Translations under genes and position numbers: made by a program
Notes under the pieces: generated by a model
Told to the model about the DNA's origin: nothing
Seen by the model: the letters and a program-made list of their open reading frames with translations, nothing else
The model's database searches: none
Origin: Haloterrigena salina JCM 13891
GTDB lineage: Archaea > Halobacteriota > Halobacteria > Halobacteriales > Natrialbaceae
NCBI RefSeq assembly: GCF_000337495.1
Contig: NZ_AOIS01000060.1
Coordinates: 17,606-81,083, forward strand
Direction: 5' to 3'
Length of the DNA stretch: 63,478 bases
Shown: piece by piece, positions 33,677-42,096 of the stretch
Layout of the letters: each line of letters begins with the position of its first letter
Position numbering within the stretch: the stretch's first letter is position 1

Positions 33677-34102
33677 ATGCTCGTTCATCTCCGGCAGTAC
33701 AAGCACGAGGAGGTCCAGTTCGACGATAACAGAACGACGGGCGAGTCCCAGACCGAAGACTCGGTCAACCCGGACGCGGAGGACTACTTCGGCAAAGACA
33801 TGGACGAGTTCGACATCGAGACGTGGGACACGGTCGAGTACGAGGGCGACCCGATCGAGCGTCGCTCCGTCACGATCGAGGGGGTCACCGCCGTCTCCGT
33901 CCCGCAAGAGCCGACCGATGAGGACGATCCGGACCTTCCGGGGCAGACGCTCCAGCTGCGCATGGGCGGCGGCATCGAGTTCATGAAGCAGGCCGAAATC
34001 GTCGAAGTGCAGGACATGGAGGTCACGGAGTCGGAGGCCGAGGGCAAGGTGTCCAAGGAAGACGATCCGCAGGGGAAGGCGTCCATGGACGAGGAGCCCT
34101 AG
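33677..34102 (+). CDS. conserved acidic haloarchaeal protein
   Basis: The 141-residue product has no Cys and no membrane segment. Its core reads YFGKDMDEFDIETWDTVEYE, RRSVTIEGVTAVSVP and LQLRMGGGIEFMKQAEIVEV, a likely beta-sheet structure. The charged C-terminal tail of about 30 residues is disordered. The ATG at 33677 (MLVHLRQYKHEE) is preferred to one at 33623. I do not recognise a family. It stands between a membrane protein gene and the pyrG operon, with its own promoter region. Confidence 0.65.
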   Translation: MLVHLRQYKHEEVQFDDNRTTGESQTEDSVNPDAEDYFGKDMDEFDIETWDTVEYEGDPIERRSVTIEGVTAVSVPQEPTDEDDPDLPGQTLQLRMGGGIEFMKQAEIVEVQDMEVTESEAEGKVSKEDDPQGKASMDEEP

Positions 34103-34253
34103 TCGTCGATAGTCGCCGACAGTCGCCCTTCTTTCCGGTCGCGGTTTCGGGCGAACCGGCCGCGGCCGAATCTATCATCGTTCGGGATGACAACGCCTGT
34201 CGGAGACGGTGCGGTCCCGAAATCGTTTTCAACCGGTCGCGCGCACACTCGGT

Positions 34254-35948
34254 ATGCCGACGGAATCGGACACTCATTATGACCCCTCGCTGGGGAACAA
34301 GTTCATCTTCGTCACCGGCGGCGTCATGTCGGGACTCGGCAAGGGGATTACGGCCGCGAGCACCGGCCGTCTCCTCAAAAACGCCGGGTTCGACGTCACC
34401 GCGGTGAAGATCGATCCGTACCTGAACGTCGACGCGGGGACGATGAATCCCTACCAACACGGGGAGGTGTACGTCTTGGAGGACGGCGGCGAGGTCGACC
34501 TCGATCTGGGGAACTACGAGCGGTTCCTCGATATCGACATGACCTCGGACCACAACATCACTACGGGGAAAACCTACCAGCACGTCATCGAGCAGGAGCG
34601 CGCTGGTGACTACCTGGGCAAGACGGTCCAGATCATCCCCCACATCACCGACGACATCAAGCGTCGCATCCGCGAGGCCGCGGAAGGCACCGACGTCTGT
34701 ATCATCGAAGTCGGCGGCACCGTGGGGGACATCGAGGGGATGCCCTACCTCGAGGCGCTGCGCCAGTTCGCCCACGAGGAACCCGAGGAGAACGTCCTCT
34801 TCACCCACGTCACGCTCGTCCCGTACTCGAAGAACGGCGAGCAGAAGACCAAGCCGACCCAGCACTCGGTCAAGGAGGTCCGCTCGATCGGCCTCCAGCC
34901 CGACATCATCGTCGGCCGCTGCGAGGACCGACTCGACCCCGAGACCAAGGAGAAGATCGCGCTGTTCTGTGACATTCCCACGGACGCAGTGTTCTCGAAC
35001 CCCGACGTCGAGGACGTCTACCACGTCCCGCTGATGGTCGAAGAGGAAGGCCTCGACCAGTACGTCTTGGAGCACTTCGGGATGGCCGACGAGGCCCTGC
35101 CCGTCGGCGAACGCGCCAACGAGTGGCGCGAGATCGTCACGACCGAGAAGGAGGGGACGGTCGACATCGCGCTGGTCGGCAAGTACGATCTCGAGGACGC
35201 GTACATGTCGATCCACGAGTCGCTGAAACACGCCGGCTTCGAGGTCGGCGTCGACGTCGACGTCCACTGGGTCCCGGCCGACGAACTGGCCGACGGCCAC
35301 CAGGGCCAACTCGAGGGCATGGACGGCGTCATCGTCCCCGGTGGCTTCGGGATGCGGGGCTCCGAGGGGAAGATCGAGGCCGTCCGCTACGCCCGCGAGA
35401 ACGACGTGCCGTTCCTCGGGCTCTGTCTCGGCTTCCAGATGGCCGTCGTCGAGTACGCCCGGAACGTGCTGGGCCTCGAGGACGCCCACTCTGCCGAGAT
35501 GGTCGAGGACACGCCCCACCCGGTCATCGACATCCTGCCGGAGCAGTACGAGGTCGAGGACATGGGCGGCACGATGCGCCTCGGCGAGCACACGACCGTC
35601 ATCGAACCCGAGACGCTCGCCTACGACCTCTACGGCGACACCTCCTGTTCGGAGCGACACCGCCACCGATACGAGGTCAACCCCGAGTACTTCGACGCCT
35701 TCGAGGACGAACCGCTCGTCTTCTCCGGGACCGCGGGCAACCGGATGGAGATCCTCGAACTCGAGACCCACCCCTACTTCGTCGGGACGCAGTTCCACCC
35801 CGAGTACACGTCCCGTCCCGGCCAGCCGAGCCCGCCGTTCCTGGGACTGGTCGAGGCCGTCCTCGAGCAGTCCGACGCGGCGGGGACCGAACCTGCAGAC
35901 GCGGATGCCGACGCCGACACCGACGCGGAAACGGAGGTAACCCACTGA
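34254..35948 (+). CDS. pyrG: CTP synthase (glutamine-hydrolysing)
   Basis: The 564-residue enzyme aminates UTP to CTP. The N-terminal synthase domain has [18 protein letters not shown] and the [13 protein letters not shown] motif. The C-terminal glutaminase domain has the nucleophile Cys in [14 protein letters not shown] and the His-Glu pair in [13 protein letters not shown]. An acidic tail of 25 residues follows. Its TGA stop overlaps the ATG of guaA by one base, so the two are coupled; both enzymes make nucleotides. Confidence 0.96.
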   Translation: MPTESDTHYDPSLGNKFIFVTGGVMSGLGKGITAASTGRLLKNAGFDVTAVKIDPYLNVDAGTMNPYQHGEVYVLEDGGEVDLDLGNYERFLDIDMTSDHNITTGKTYQHVIEQERAGDYLGKTVQIIPHITDDIKRRIREAAEGTDVCIIEVGGTVGDIEGMPYLEALRQFAHEEPEENVLFTHVTLVPYSKNGEQKTKPTQHSVKEVRSIGLQPDIIVGRCEDRLDPETKEKIALFCDIPTDAVFSNPDVEDVYHVPLMVEEEGLDQYVLEHFGMADEALPVGERANEWREIVTTEKEGTVDIALVGKYDLEDAYMSIHESLKHAGFEVGVDVDVHWVPADELADGHQGQLEGMDGVIVPGGFGMRGSEGKIEAVRYARENDVPFLGLCLGFQMAVVEYARNVLGLEDAHSAEMVEDTPHPVIDILPEQYEVEDMGGTMRLGEHTTVIEPETLAYDLYGDTSCSERHRHRYEVNPEYFDAFEDEPLVFSGTAGNRMEILELETHPYFVGTQFHPEYTSRPGQPSPPFLGLVEAVLEQSDAAGTEPADADADADTDAETEVTH

Positions 35949-36865
35949 TGGTAGACACCGACACGTTCGTTCCGGAAGCAGTTGCAGAGATCGGCGACGA
36001 AATCGGCGACGAAAACGCCGTCATCGCACTCTCGGGCGGAGTCGACTCGTCGGTCGCCGCCGCCCTGGCCTACGAGGCCATCGGCGACCGGCTGACCCCG
36101 GTGTACGTCGACACCGGCCTGATGCGGAAAGGCGAGACCGACCAGATCCGCGAGACCTTCGACTACATGGAGTCGCTGCGGATCGTCGACGCCAAGGATC
36201 GGTTCCTCGAGGCCCTCGCGGGCGTCACCGACCCCGAGGAGAAACGGGAGATCATCGGCGAGCAGTTCATCCGGGAATTCGAGCGCGAGGCGAAAGACGC
36301 CGACGCGGACTACCTCGTTCAGGGGACGATCTACCCCGACCGCATCGAGAGCGAGGGGGGAATCAAGTCCCACCACAACGTGGGCGGCCTGCCGGAGGTC
36401 GTCGACTTCGAGGGGATCGTCGAACCCGTTCGCGACCTCTACAAGGACGAGGTTCGCGAGGTCGCGCGCCACCTCGGCCTCGACGAGATCGTCGCCGAAC
36501 GGATGCCGTTCCCCGGTCCCGGACTCGCCGTCCGCGTCATCGGCGAGGTCACCGAGGAGAAACTCGAGGTCGCCCGCCACGCCTGCCACGTCGTCGAGGA
36601 GGAACTCGAGGAGTACGAGCCCTGGCAAGCGCTCGCAGCCGTCATCGGCAAGGCGACGGGCGTGAAAGGCGACAACCGCGTCCACGGCTGGGTCGTCTCC
36701 GTCCGCTCGGTCGAGTCCCGCGACGGGATGACCGCCCGCGCACAGGAGATCGACTGGGATACCCTCCAGCGCATCCAGTCGCGAATCACCGGCCAGAACG
36801 ACAACGTCGCCCGCGTCGTCTACGACGTGACCCACAAACCGCCAGCGACAATCGAGTACGAATGA
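35948..36865 (+). CDS. guaA: GMP synthase, ATP pyrophosphatase subunit
   Basis: The 305-residue product is the synthetase half of GMP synthetase. It has the PP-loop [33 protein letters not shown] and the dimerisation end with [15 protein letters not shown]. In archaea the glutaminase subunit is a separate small protein, which is not seen here. It converts XMP to GMP with ammonia and ATP. It overlaps pyrG at its start and the DUF7126 gene at its end (ATGA), so the three genes form one operon. Confidence 0.94.
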   Translation: MVDTDTFVPEAVAEIGDEIGDENAVIALSGGVDSSVAAALAYEAIGDRLTPVYVDTGLMRKGETDQIRETFDYMESLRIVDAKDRFLEALAGVTDPEEKREIIGEQFIREFEREAKDADADYLVQGTIYPDRIESEGGIKSHHNVGGLPEVVDFEGIVEPVRDLYKDEVREVARHLGLDEIVAERMPFPGPGLAVRVIGEVTEEKLEVARHACHVVEEELEEYEPWQALAAVIGKATGVKGDNRVHGWVVSVRSVESRDGMTARAQEIDWDTLQRIQSRITGQNDNVARVVYDVTHKPPATIEYE

Positions 36866-37188
36866 GCACGGACGCAATCGTCGCCGGCCCCGACGAGGAC
36901 GACATCGCCGCCGCCCTCGAGGCGGAGGGCGCTACCGTCGCCCGCCTCAACGGCGTCATCTCCCGGCCCGCCCTCGAGGAGGCCGGGATCGTCGACGCCG
37001 ATCTGTACGTCCTGACCGACATTGGGCAGGCGACGACGATCCCGATCGTCTGCGACCTCTCCGAGGACGTTCGGACGGTCGTCTACGCCCGGGACACGGT
37101 CCCGGAGTTCGTCAAGGGCCAGCTCGACCTCGCCGTCGATCCGCAGCTGATGGACGCCGCGATCGTCGCCGACGAACTGACCAGCTAG
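36862..37188 (+). CDS. DUF7126 (TrkA-N-like) protein
   Basis: The 108-residue product has a nucleotide-binding-like start ([20 protein letters not shown]), then [19 protein letters not shown] and [17 protein letters not shown]. It matches the haloarchaeal DUF7126 family as I recall it and looks like a short TrkA-N type Rossmann fold. Four-base overlap with guaA couples their translation. The role is unknown, but its position suggests a link to nucleotide synthesis. Confidence 0.8.
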   Translation: MSTDAIVAGPDEDDIAAALEAEGATVARLNGVISRPALEEAGIVDADLYVLTDIGQATTIPIVCDLSEDVRTVVYARDTVPEFVKGQLDLAVDPQLMDAAIVADELTS

Positions 37189-37683
37189 CCGCTCGCGGTA
37201 GCTTCCCTTTTGTGCGGATCGTCGCCGTTCGCCTCGACTTCGAACCGACGCGTCCCGACGTTCACGAATAACTGTACGTTGAGACGGGGTGTGGCAGTAT
37301 AAACCGTCACACGGCCGATTTCGGCCGCGTAAACTGGGATTGAAATCGACGGAATCCGGGATAACCGTCGAATACCATCGCCCCCGTTGAAGTGGGATCC
37401 GCGGCTATCGATAGATGGAGGTCGACGGGCAGACCCCACCGAGGCATCCACCGCCTGCACCCGTGACTTCCACTCCACCCACAGCACCCTTCCCCCACCA
37501 CTGCCACACCGTACCGATTCCCGGTACCGACGCAGGCCTTGCACCCGCCTGCGTCCCCACACCCTGCGGTTGGCACTCGAGGCGCCGGGGTATTTCCGGC
37601 CCTCGAGATGGTTCTCAGTACTTCCGCTTCGACGGTCGCTGTTCGATCGCAGCGACGGCTCCGGACCGATCCGGCGAACCGAC
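37189..37683. other. gene-free region with hairpins and a C-rich segment
   Basis: No credible protein is encoded in these 495 bases. A TATA-like GCAGTATAAACC lies at about 37295-37306, and CGGCCGATTTCGGCCG at 37313-37328 is a perfect inverted repeat. From 37433 to 37567 the plus strand is unusually C-rich. Within it are two perfect inverted repeats: GTACCG/CGGTAC (37511-37527, loop of five) and GACGCAGGC/GCCTGCGTC (37529-37555, loop of nine). The 11-mer GGTGTGGCAGT (37288-37298) is repeated inverted at 37500-37510. A structured non-coding RNA on either strand is possible; neither SRP nor RNase P RNA signatures are visible. Confidence 0.5.
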
Positions 37684-38424
37684 TTACGGCGACTGCAACC
37701 GCCGGAGGACCGGAATCTCCTCGAGACGGTCCTCGTCGAGCAGATTCCAGTCGATTCCGGACGGTTGCGCGCGGTGTTCGGGACGGATCGTCCGCTCGGG
37801 CGTGACGACGAGATCCATCGCGACGTCGTGGTCTCCGATCGCGACGGGGTCGTCGACGAGTTGCCGCTCGTGGACCGTCGTCGCGACCGCCGTCGACTCG
37901 TCGACGAGGCCGAGTCCGCGCAGGATCGCGTACTCGAGGTCGCTGTAGCCTTCTCCCTTGCCGATCCGCCCGCCGTCGTCGGTAACGGCTACGCTCCCCG
38001 AGACGATCAGATCGATCTCCTCGACCGCGTCGGGCCCGACCTGCTCGCCGTGTTTCGAGGACCCCGAAACCGTCGTCGCCGCGTCGTAGTCGGAGAGTTC
38101 GTCGGGGTCGAGTTTCAGGAAGCATTTCTCGTCGGCGAGTCGCGGAACGGCCATGTAGACGGTCTTCCCCGCGCGTAACGCCGCCCGCCGGACGGGCAAC
38201 TGGGGCGCGTCGGGGTTGGCCTTGATCGTCGTCGCCTCCGTCCACTCCGGCTGTTCGGCCAGTCGTTCGGCGGCGTCGTCCGCGCCCGCGAAGTTCGGAA
38301 TCCGGCCGTGGGGCGGGAAGGGGAACCGCGCCTCGCCGCTCTCCTCGAGGTCGTCCCAGACGCGCTGGCGGATCGTCTCCTTGTCGACGCCGTCGGCGTC
38401 GGCAGTGGTGTCGGAGCCGTCCAT
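37684..38424 (-). CDS. 5-formyltetrahydrofolate cyclo-ligase family protein
   Basis: The 246-residue product has the family pattern: VDKETIRQRVWDDLEESGEA, RIPNFAGADDAAERLAE, VYMAVPRLADEKCF, and the ATP-binding GGRIGKGEGYSDLEYAIL near residue 165. The GKGxGYxD segment is the hallmark of the MTHFS fold, which converts 5-formyl-THF to methenyl-THF. Haloarchaea use folate-type C1 carriers, so the activity is plausible. It follows the MoaB-like gene by one base and is cotranscribed with it. Confidence 0.85.
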   Translation of the reverse strand: MDGSDTTADADGVDKETIRQRVWDDLEESGEARFPFPPHGRIPNFAGADDAAERLAEQPEWTEATTIKANPDAPQLPVRRAALRAGKTVYMAVPRLADEKCFLKLDPDELSDYDAATTVSGSSKHGEQVGPDAVEEIDLIVSGSVAVTDDGGRIGKGEGYSDLEYAILRGLGLVDESTAVATTVHERQLVDDPVAIGDHDVAMDLVVTPERTIRPEHRAQPSGIDWNLLDEDRLEEIPVLRRLQSP

Positions 38425-38425
38425 C

Positions 38426-39172
38426 TCACTCGCCTCCGTCGTCGGGTTCGGACGCGCGGTCCACGGTCGTTTCGCCCTCGTCCGATTTCTCTCCCTCTCC
38501 CTTTCCCTCGCGGTCCCGTTCGTCCCCGGTCGCTTCGCCCTCCTCGAGTGCGGCCTCGTCGACGGCCCACCTGTCCTGGGCGATGTCCTCCCGGGCGAGG
38601 CTGACGAGATTGTGGACTTCCGGCAGAATGAGTTCCTCGAGGCCCATCCGCGCCGCGTCCTCGTTCCCGGGGAGACAGAACACCGGGGTTCCGTCGGAGA
38701 CGCCGGCGATCGTCCGCGCCGCGACGACGCGAGTGCCCACCGCCTCGTAGGACAGCGTGGTGTACAGGTCCTCGAAGGCGCTCAGTCGCTTCTCGAGGAG
38801 CGGCTCGACGGCCTCGATGGTGACGTCGCTCGGCTCGATGCTGGTCGCCCCGCCGGTGACGATGACGTCGACGTCGTCGCGGTCGAGCAGCCGGGAGACG
38901 GTCGACTGGATGCGGTCGTGGTCGGCCCCGATGTGCTCCCGGGTGGCGACCTCGTGGTCGGCCTTCTTTAGCCCCGATACGATCGCCTTGCCGGCGCCGT
39001 CGGACTCGAGCGACCGGTCCGCCGCGATCGTGACGACGCCGACGCCGAGCGATCGGCCGTCGATGTCATTACCCTCGTCGGGCGGCTGCTCGTCCGCGTC
39101 GCGTTCCTCGTCCGGCGCCGGTTCATCGGTCGCCCCCTGCTGTCGCTCCTCGCTCGAGTCCGTCTCGGTCAT
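38426..39172 (-). CDS. moaB: molybdenum cofactor protein, MoaB/MogA type
   Basis: The 248-residue product carries a MoaB-like domain in the middle: GVGVVTIAADRSLESDGAGK, DVIVTGGATSIEPSDVTIEA, and VFCLPGNEDAARMGLEELIL. The TGG and PSD motifs bind molybdopterin in this family, which adenylates it for metal insertion. Both ends are long acidic extensions (about 50 residues each) that are typical of halophiles. It is followed directly by the folate cyclo-ligase gene. The ATG at 39172 starts the acidic leader. Confidence 0.85.
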   Translation of the reverse strand: MTETDSSEERQQGATDEPAPDEERDADEQPPDEGNDIDGRSLGVGVVTIAADRSLESDGAGKAIVSGLKKADHEVATREHIGADHDRIQSTVSRLLDRDDVDVIVTGGATSIEPSDVTIEAVEPLLEKRLSAFEDLYTTLSYEAVGTRVVAARTIAGVSDGTPVFCLPGNEDAARMGLEELILPEVHNLVSLAREDIAQDRWAVDEAALEEGEATGDERDREGKGEGEKSDEGETTVDRASEPDDGGE

Positions 39173-39232
39173 AGCTCGTCGTTCGAGGGCCGACGGGTAA
39201 AACGCTGTCACCCACCGTCGTTCCGCGGCGCG

Positions 39233-39529
39233 CTACGAGTCGTCGGTCTTCAGATCGTCGATCAGCGCCTCGAGGGTGTCGATGTGGTCCTCGAAGAGTT
39301 CCTCGCCGCGCTCGGTGAGCCGATAGGTGGTCCGCGGTTTGCGGTCGACGAACTCCTTGTCGACGGCGACGCAGTCGGCGTCTTCCATCCGCTCGATGTG
39401 GCTGGCGAGATTCCCCTCGGTGATCTCGAGTTCCTCGGTCAGCGCCGTGAAACTCGCCTCGCCGTTGGCGTAGAGGTGGGCGAAGATGCGAAGGCGGGTC
39501 GGCTGGTGGACGAGTTTGTCGAATTCCAT
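39233..39529 (-). CDS. winged-helix regulator at the end of the ABC operon
   Basis: The 98-residue protein is a winged helix of the HTH_34 type: LVHQPTRLRIFAHLYANGEA, FTALTEELEITEGNLASHIE and the wing with RTTYRLTERGEELFEDH. The C-terminal helix probably dimerises. It lies one base after a membrane protein gene that overlaps the ABC ATPase gene. It is thus the last gene of an operon with a predicted operator, and probably represses that operon in response to an effector. Confidence 0.85.
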   Translation of the reverse strand: MEFDKLVHQPTRLRIFAHLYANGEASFTALTEELEITEGNLASHIERMEDADCVAVDKEFVDRKPRTTYRLTERGEELFEDHIDTLEALIDDLKTDDS

Positions 39530-39530
39530 G

Positions 39531-40154
39531 TTAGCGCCGAGAGAGTACGACGTAGGCGGCGACGTGCTGGACGGCGATACCGAGCCCGAAGACGGCGTAC
39601 TCCCAGCCCTCGGCGGCGGGGACGTGGGGGATGGCGGCGGCGAGGACGAGGATCCACGCGCCGCCGGCGTAGAAGGCGTAGCGGTCGGCCGCTCGGATGT
39701 CGTACGCGCCGAGCAGCTGGCCCATGTAGACGTAGCCGGCGCCGACGACCGCCCCCGCGGAGACCAGCGCCAGCCGGACCGCGTTCCGCTCGCCGAGCGC
39801 GTCGAACACCGGCAGGAGGCCGACGAGCAGCGCGCCGATGGCGGCGAGGACCGCGAGGAGCCAGAGACGCTGGTCCGGCAGCCCCGCCGTCGGCGGCTCG
39901 TAGGCCGCTCTAATCCGGCGTTTGACGAGCGTCTCGAGGCCGAGCAGGCTGATGAACGCGGCCAGGATTGGCAGTTGAGGACCGCCGCGGAACCAGAACT
40001 GCACGAGGGTAAAACAGAGGCCGGCGCCGACGCCTTCGACGAGCCAGAACCGCCACCAGTAGGGGTGGTCCTCCGCGAGTCCGATCGCTCCCTTGATCTC
40101 GTCGAGCTCCGCCTCGAGGGCGGCCGGATCGACGTCTTCGGTTCCGTCGGTCAT
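39531..40154 (-). CDS. membrane protein of the ABC operon
   Basis: The 207-residue product has about five hydrophobic segments after a short acidic start (GTEDVDPAALEAELDEIKGA). Notable segments are PYWWRFWLVEGVGAGLCFTL, LLAVLAAIGALLVGLLPVF and VSAGAVVGAGYVYMGQLLGA. Its ATG overlaps the end of the ABC ATPase gene by four bases. It may be an accessory or second permease component. I do not recognise a family beyond being haloarchaeal. Confidence 0.75.
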   Translation of the reverse strand: MTDGTEDVDPAALEAELDEIKGAIGLAEDHPYWWRFWLVEGVGAGLCFTLVQFWFRGGPQLPILAAFISLLGLETLVKRRIRAAYEPPTAGLPDQRLWLLAVLAAIGALLVGLLPVFDALGERNAVRLALVSAGAVVGAGYVYMGQLLGAYDIRAADRYAFYAGGAWILVLAAAIPHVPAAEGWEYAVFGLGIAVQHVAAYVVLSRR

Positions 40155-41062
40155 CGGTTGTGTGTCGGGCGTTCGTCCGGACCAGTGTTCGTGTAGTAGT
40201 TAAACAGGTCGGTGTACGTCGGCTCGGCGACGGCGAGGTCGTCCGGGTCGATGCCGGTCGCGGCCGCGGCGTCGTCGACGGCGGGATCGGGGTCGTCGCC
40301 GTCGGCCGGCAGGAACCCTCGGACGTTGCCGGCGACCGCGTAGGGATCCCCGCGGATCGCGTCGGCCAGCGCGCCCGTATGGGCGGTCCCGGTCTCGAGG
40401 ATCGGCGGGAGCGACGCTAACAGCTCGTCCGGCGTCCCGGCGGCGGCGATTTCGCCGTCCGCGAGGAAGGCGACCCGGTCGGCGATGTCGGCGTCCATCG
40501 GGCGATGGCTGGCGACGACGAGCGTCTTCCCCGCGGCCCGTTTCTCGCGGAACAGGTCGTGAACCGTCTGGACCGTCGGCAGGTCCAGCGCCGCGGTCGG
40601 TTCGTCGAAGAGGTAGATCGGGACGTCGATGCTCGCCGCGATCGAGAGCTCGAGCTTGCGCACCATCCCGCCGGAGTAGTTCTCGACGGGCCTCTCGAGG
40701 TCCTCGGCGATCCCGAGCCGGTCGGCGTAGTCGCGCCACGCGTCGGTGAACTCGGGGTGGAGCCGGTCGTAGAACGCGACGTTCTCCCGGCCGGTGAGCT
40801 TCTCGTGGCAGAGCGCGTCCTGCAGGAGGAAACTCGTCGTGTCCGCGCGTGCGGTGGCCGGCTCGTCGAAGACGGACACGCTGCCCTCGGTCGGGCGATC
40901 GCTGCCGGCCAGACAGGAGAGCAACACCGACTTGCCGACGCCGTTGGGCCCCATCAGCACCAGGAGCTCGCCGTCCCTGACGGTGAGGTCGACGTCCTCG
41001 AGGACGCCCTCCTCGTCGAAGGACTTCCGGACCCCGCTGGCGGTGACGACGGCGTCGCTCAC
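40151..41062 (-). CDS. ABC transporter ATP-binding protein
   Basis: The 303-residue product has a Walker A (LMGPNGVGKSVLLSCL), a signature (YSGGMVRKLELSIAA), a Walker B (PIYLFDEPTAALD) and a switch His (VVASHRP). The Q-loop Gln lies in SFLLQDALC. The layout is that of multidrug or lipid exporter ATPases (ABC-2 type). The C-terminal 80 residues form an extension ending in DLFNYYTNTG. A GTG start overlaps the permease stop (GTGA). It powers the permease encoded at 41059-41955. Confidence 0.92.
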   Translation of the reverse strand: MSDAVVTASGVRKSFDEEGVLEDVDLTVRDGELLVLMGPNGVGKSVLLSCLAGSDRPTEGSVSVFDEPATARADTTSFLLQDALCHEKLTGRENVAFYDRLHPEFTDAWRDYADRLGIAEDLERPVENYSGGMVRKLELSIAASIDVPIYLFDEPTAALDLPTVQTVHDLFREKRAAGKTLVVASHRPMDADIADRVAFLADGEIAAAGTPDELLASLPPILETGTAHTGALADAIRGDPYAVAGNVRGFLPADGDDPDPAVDDAAAATGIDPDDLAVAEPTYTDLFNYYTNTGPDERPTHNR

Positions 41063-41955
41063 GGCCACCACCCCCGGTCGTAGGCGTACCGGTTCAACAG
41101 GACCGTTCCGGCGACCAGCGCGACGATCGCGTAGCCGGCCAGCAGCGCGACGAACTCGAGGCCGGTCGGCATCGCCGGCGGCGCGGCGCCGAGTTCCGTC
41201 CAGTTCTCGGTGGGGACGAGGTGGTAGACCAGCAGCCGCGTCGGCAGGGCGTTCGGGAGGTAGTTCAGCAGTTCGCCCTCGATAGGCGACTGTGCGGGCA
41301 GCGCGCCGTTGAAGCCAGTGAGGATGAACGCGGCGACCGCGACCAGCGAGCTGACCCACTCGGCGACGGACTCGTTGTCCGCGGCCAGCACGATCGGGAT
41401 CGCGACGACCATCCAGAAGACGCAGGTCAGCAGTCCAGCGACGACGACGATTGGAATCGACTCGGGCCCGCGGAGGCTGTACTCGGCGCCGGTCGCCACC
41501 CCCGCGAGGATCGTCGCCGCGAACGCCGCCGTCGCGAGGACGAGGCCGGCGGCCATCCGCCCGGCCAGATCGGCCGCGGGCGAGAGCGGCATCGACCGGT
41601 AGGCCGCGTACCGCCGGTCCTCGAGGTCGCCCGCGAGCTGGTCGCCGAAGAGATAGAGGCAGACGAAGAGCGCGCCCATCACGCCGATTCCGATCGAGAT
41701 AATCGCGTCGGCCGTCGCCGGCCCGTCCGTTCCCTGCGCGACGAAGAAGAGGTACATGATCGCCGGAAACGCGATCACCCACCCCAGCAGCAGCCAGCTG
41801 TTGTGCACCTCCTGAAGGCTCCGTCTGGTGAACGCACTCGCCTGCGCGAGCCAGCGTCGCGGGTCTCGATCCCGGTCTCGTGTGGGTTCTCGGTCCTGTC
41901 GATTCCGCTCGAGGTCAGCGTCGGATCCGCGGCCGGTTTGTGTCTCTGTTGACAT
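41059..41955 (-). CDS. ABC-2 type permease
   Basis: The 298-residue product has an Arg/Asp-rich cytoplasmic start and six hydrophobic helices. Characteristic segments are LLLGWVIAFPAIMYLFFVAQ, ISIGIGVMGALFVCLYLF and VFWMVVAIPIVLAA, with the DLEDRRYAAYRSMPLSP loop usual in ABC-2 exporters. The exported substrate is unknown; drugs, lipids or polysaccharide are common for this fold. It is the first gene of the operon and has the predicted operator just upstream. Confidence 0.88.
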   Translation of the reverse strand: MSTETQTGRGSDADLERNRQDREPTRDRDRDPRRWLAQASAFTRRSLQEVHNSWLLLGWVIAFPAIMYLFFVAQGTDGPATADAIISIGIGVMGALFVCLYLFGDQLAGDLEDRRYAAYRSMPLSPAADLAGRMAAGLVLATAAFAATILAGVATGAEYSLRGPESIPIVVVAGLLTCVFWMVVAIPIVLAADNESVAEWVSSLVAVAAFILTGFNGALPAQSPIEGELLNYLPNALPTRLLVYHLVPTENWTELGAAPPAMPTGLEFVALLAGYAIVALVAGTVLLNRYAYDRGWWP

Positions 41956-41966
41956 CGTCCCTATGT

Positions 41967-41981
41967 CAGATGACACATCTG
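41967..41981 (-). promoter_or_regulatory. operator-like inverted repeat of the ABC operon
   Basis: CAGATG-ACA-CATCTG is a perfect inverted repeat with a three-base centre. It lies 12 bases upstream of the permease ATG and just downstream of a TATA-like CTATTATG (minus strand, about 41987-41994), so it should overlap the transcription start. A winged-helix dimer, for example the operon's own regulator, could bind here and block transcription. Confidence 0.55.
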
Positions 41982-42003
41982 TAACACATAATAGTTTCCG
42001 TCA

Positions 42004-42026
42004 CAAAGTAACTTTGCAGCGCAAAG
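42004..42026. promoter_or_regulatory. overlapping CAAAG inverted repeats
   Basis: Three words form overlapping palindromes: CAAAG-TAA-CTTTG (42004-42016) and CTTTGC-AGC-GCAAAG (42012-42026). They lie between the divergent ABC operon and quinone oxidoreductase genes, upstream of the probable oxidoreductase TATA (CTGTTATG, about 42063). They could bind a regulator shared by both promoters. Confidence 0.4.
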
Positions 42027-42096
42027 GGACCGGTCGTCGACCAGCAGAGTGCTGGTAGCCCAACTGTTATGGCCGGAGTTTCCGTCATACGCGAGT

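Noticed and set aside
34023..35945. Minus-strand open frame of 640 codons opposite pyrG
   Set aside because: It lies exactly against CTP synthase and shows the Asp/Leu/Val/Arg bias of an antisense frame, with no recognisable motif.
35123..36865. Possible 580-residue protein with GMP synthase at its C-terminus
   Set aside because: The first 275 codons overlap pyrG in another frame and have shadow composition. The real guaA starts at the ATG at 35948.
37185..37562. Minus-strand frame of 125 codons in the gene-free region
   Set aside because: Its N-terminal half translates the C-rich/G-rich segment into Gly/Trp/Arg-rich low-complexity sequence without any domain; composition does not fit a haloarchaeal protein.
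37433..37567. SRP (7S) or RNase P RNA as identity of the structured region
   Set aside because: The conserved SRP helix-8 sequence and the RNase P GAGGAAAGTCC-type core are not found on either strand, so no known RNA name is given.
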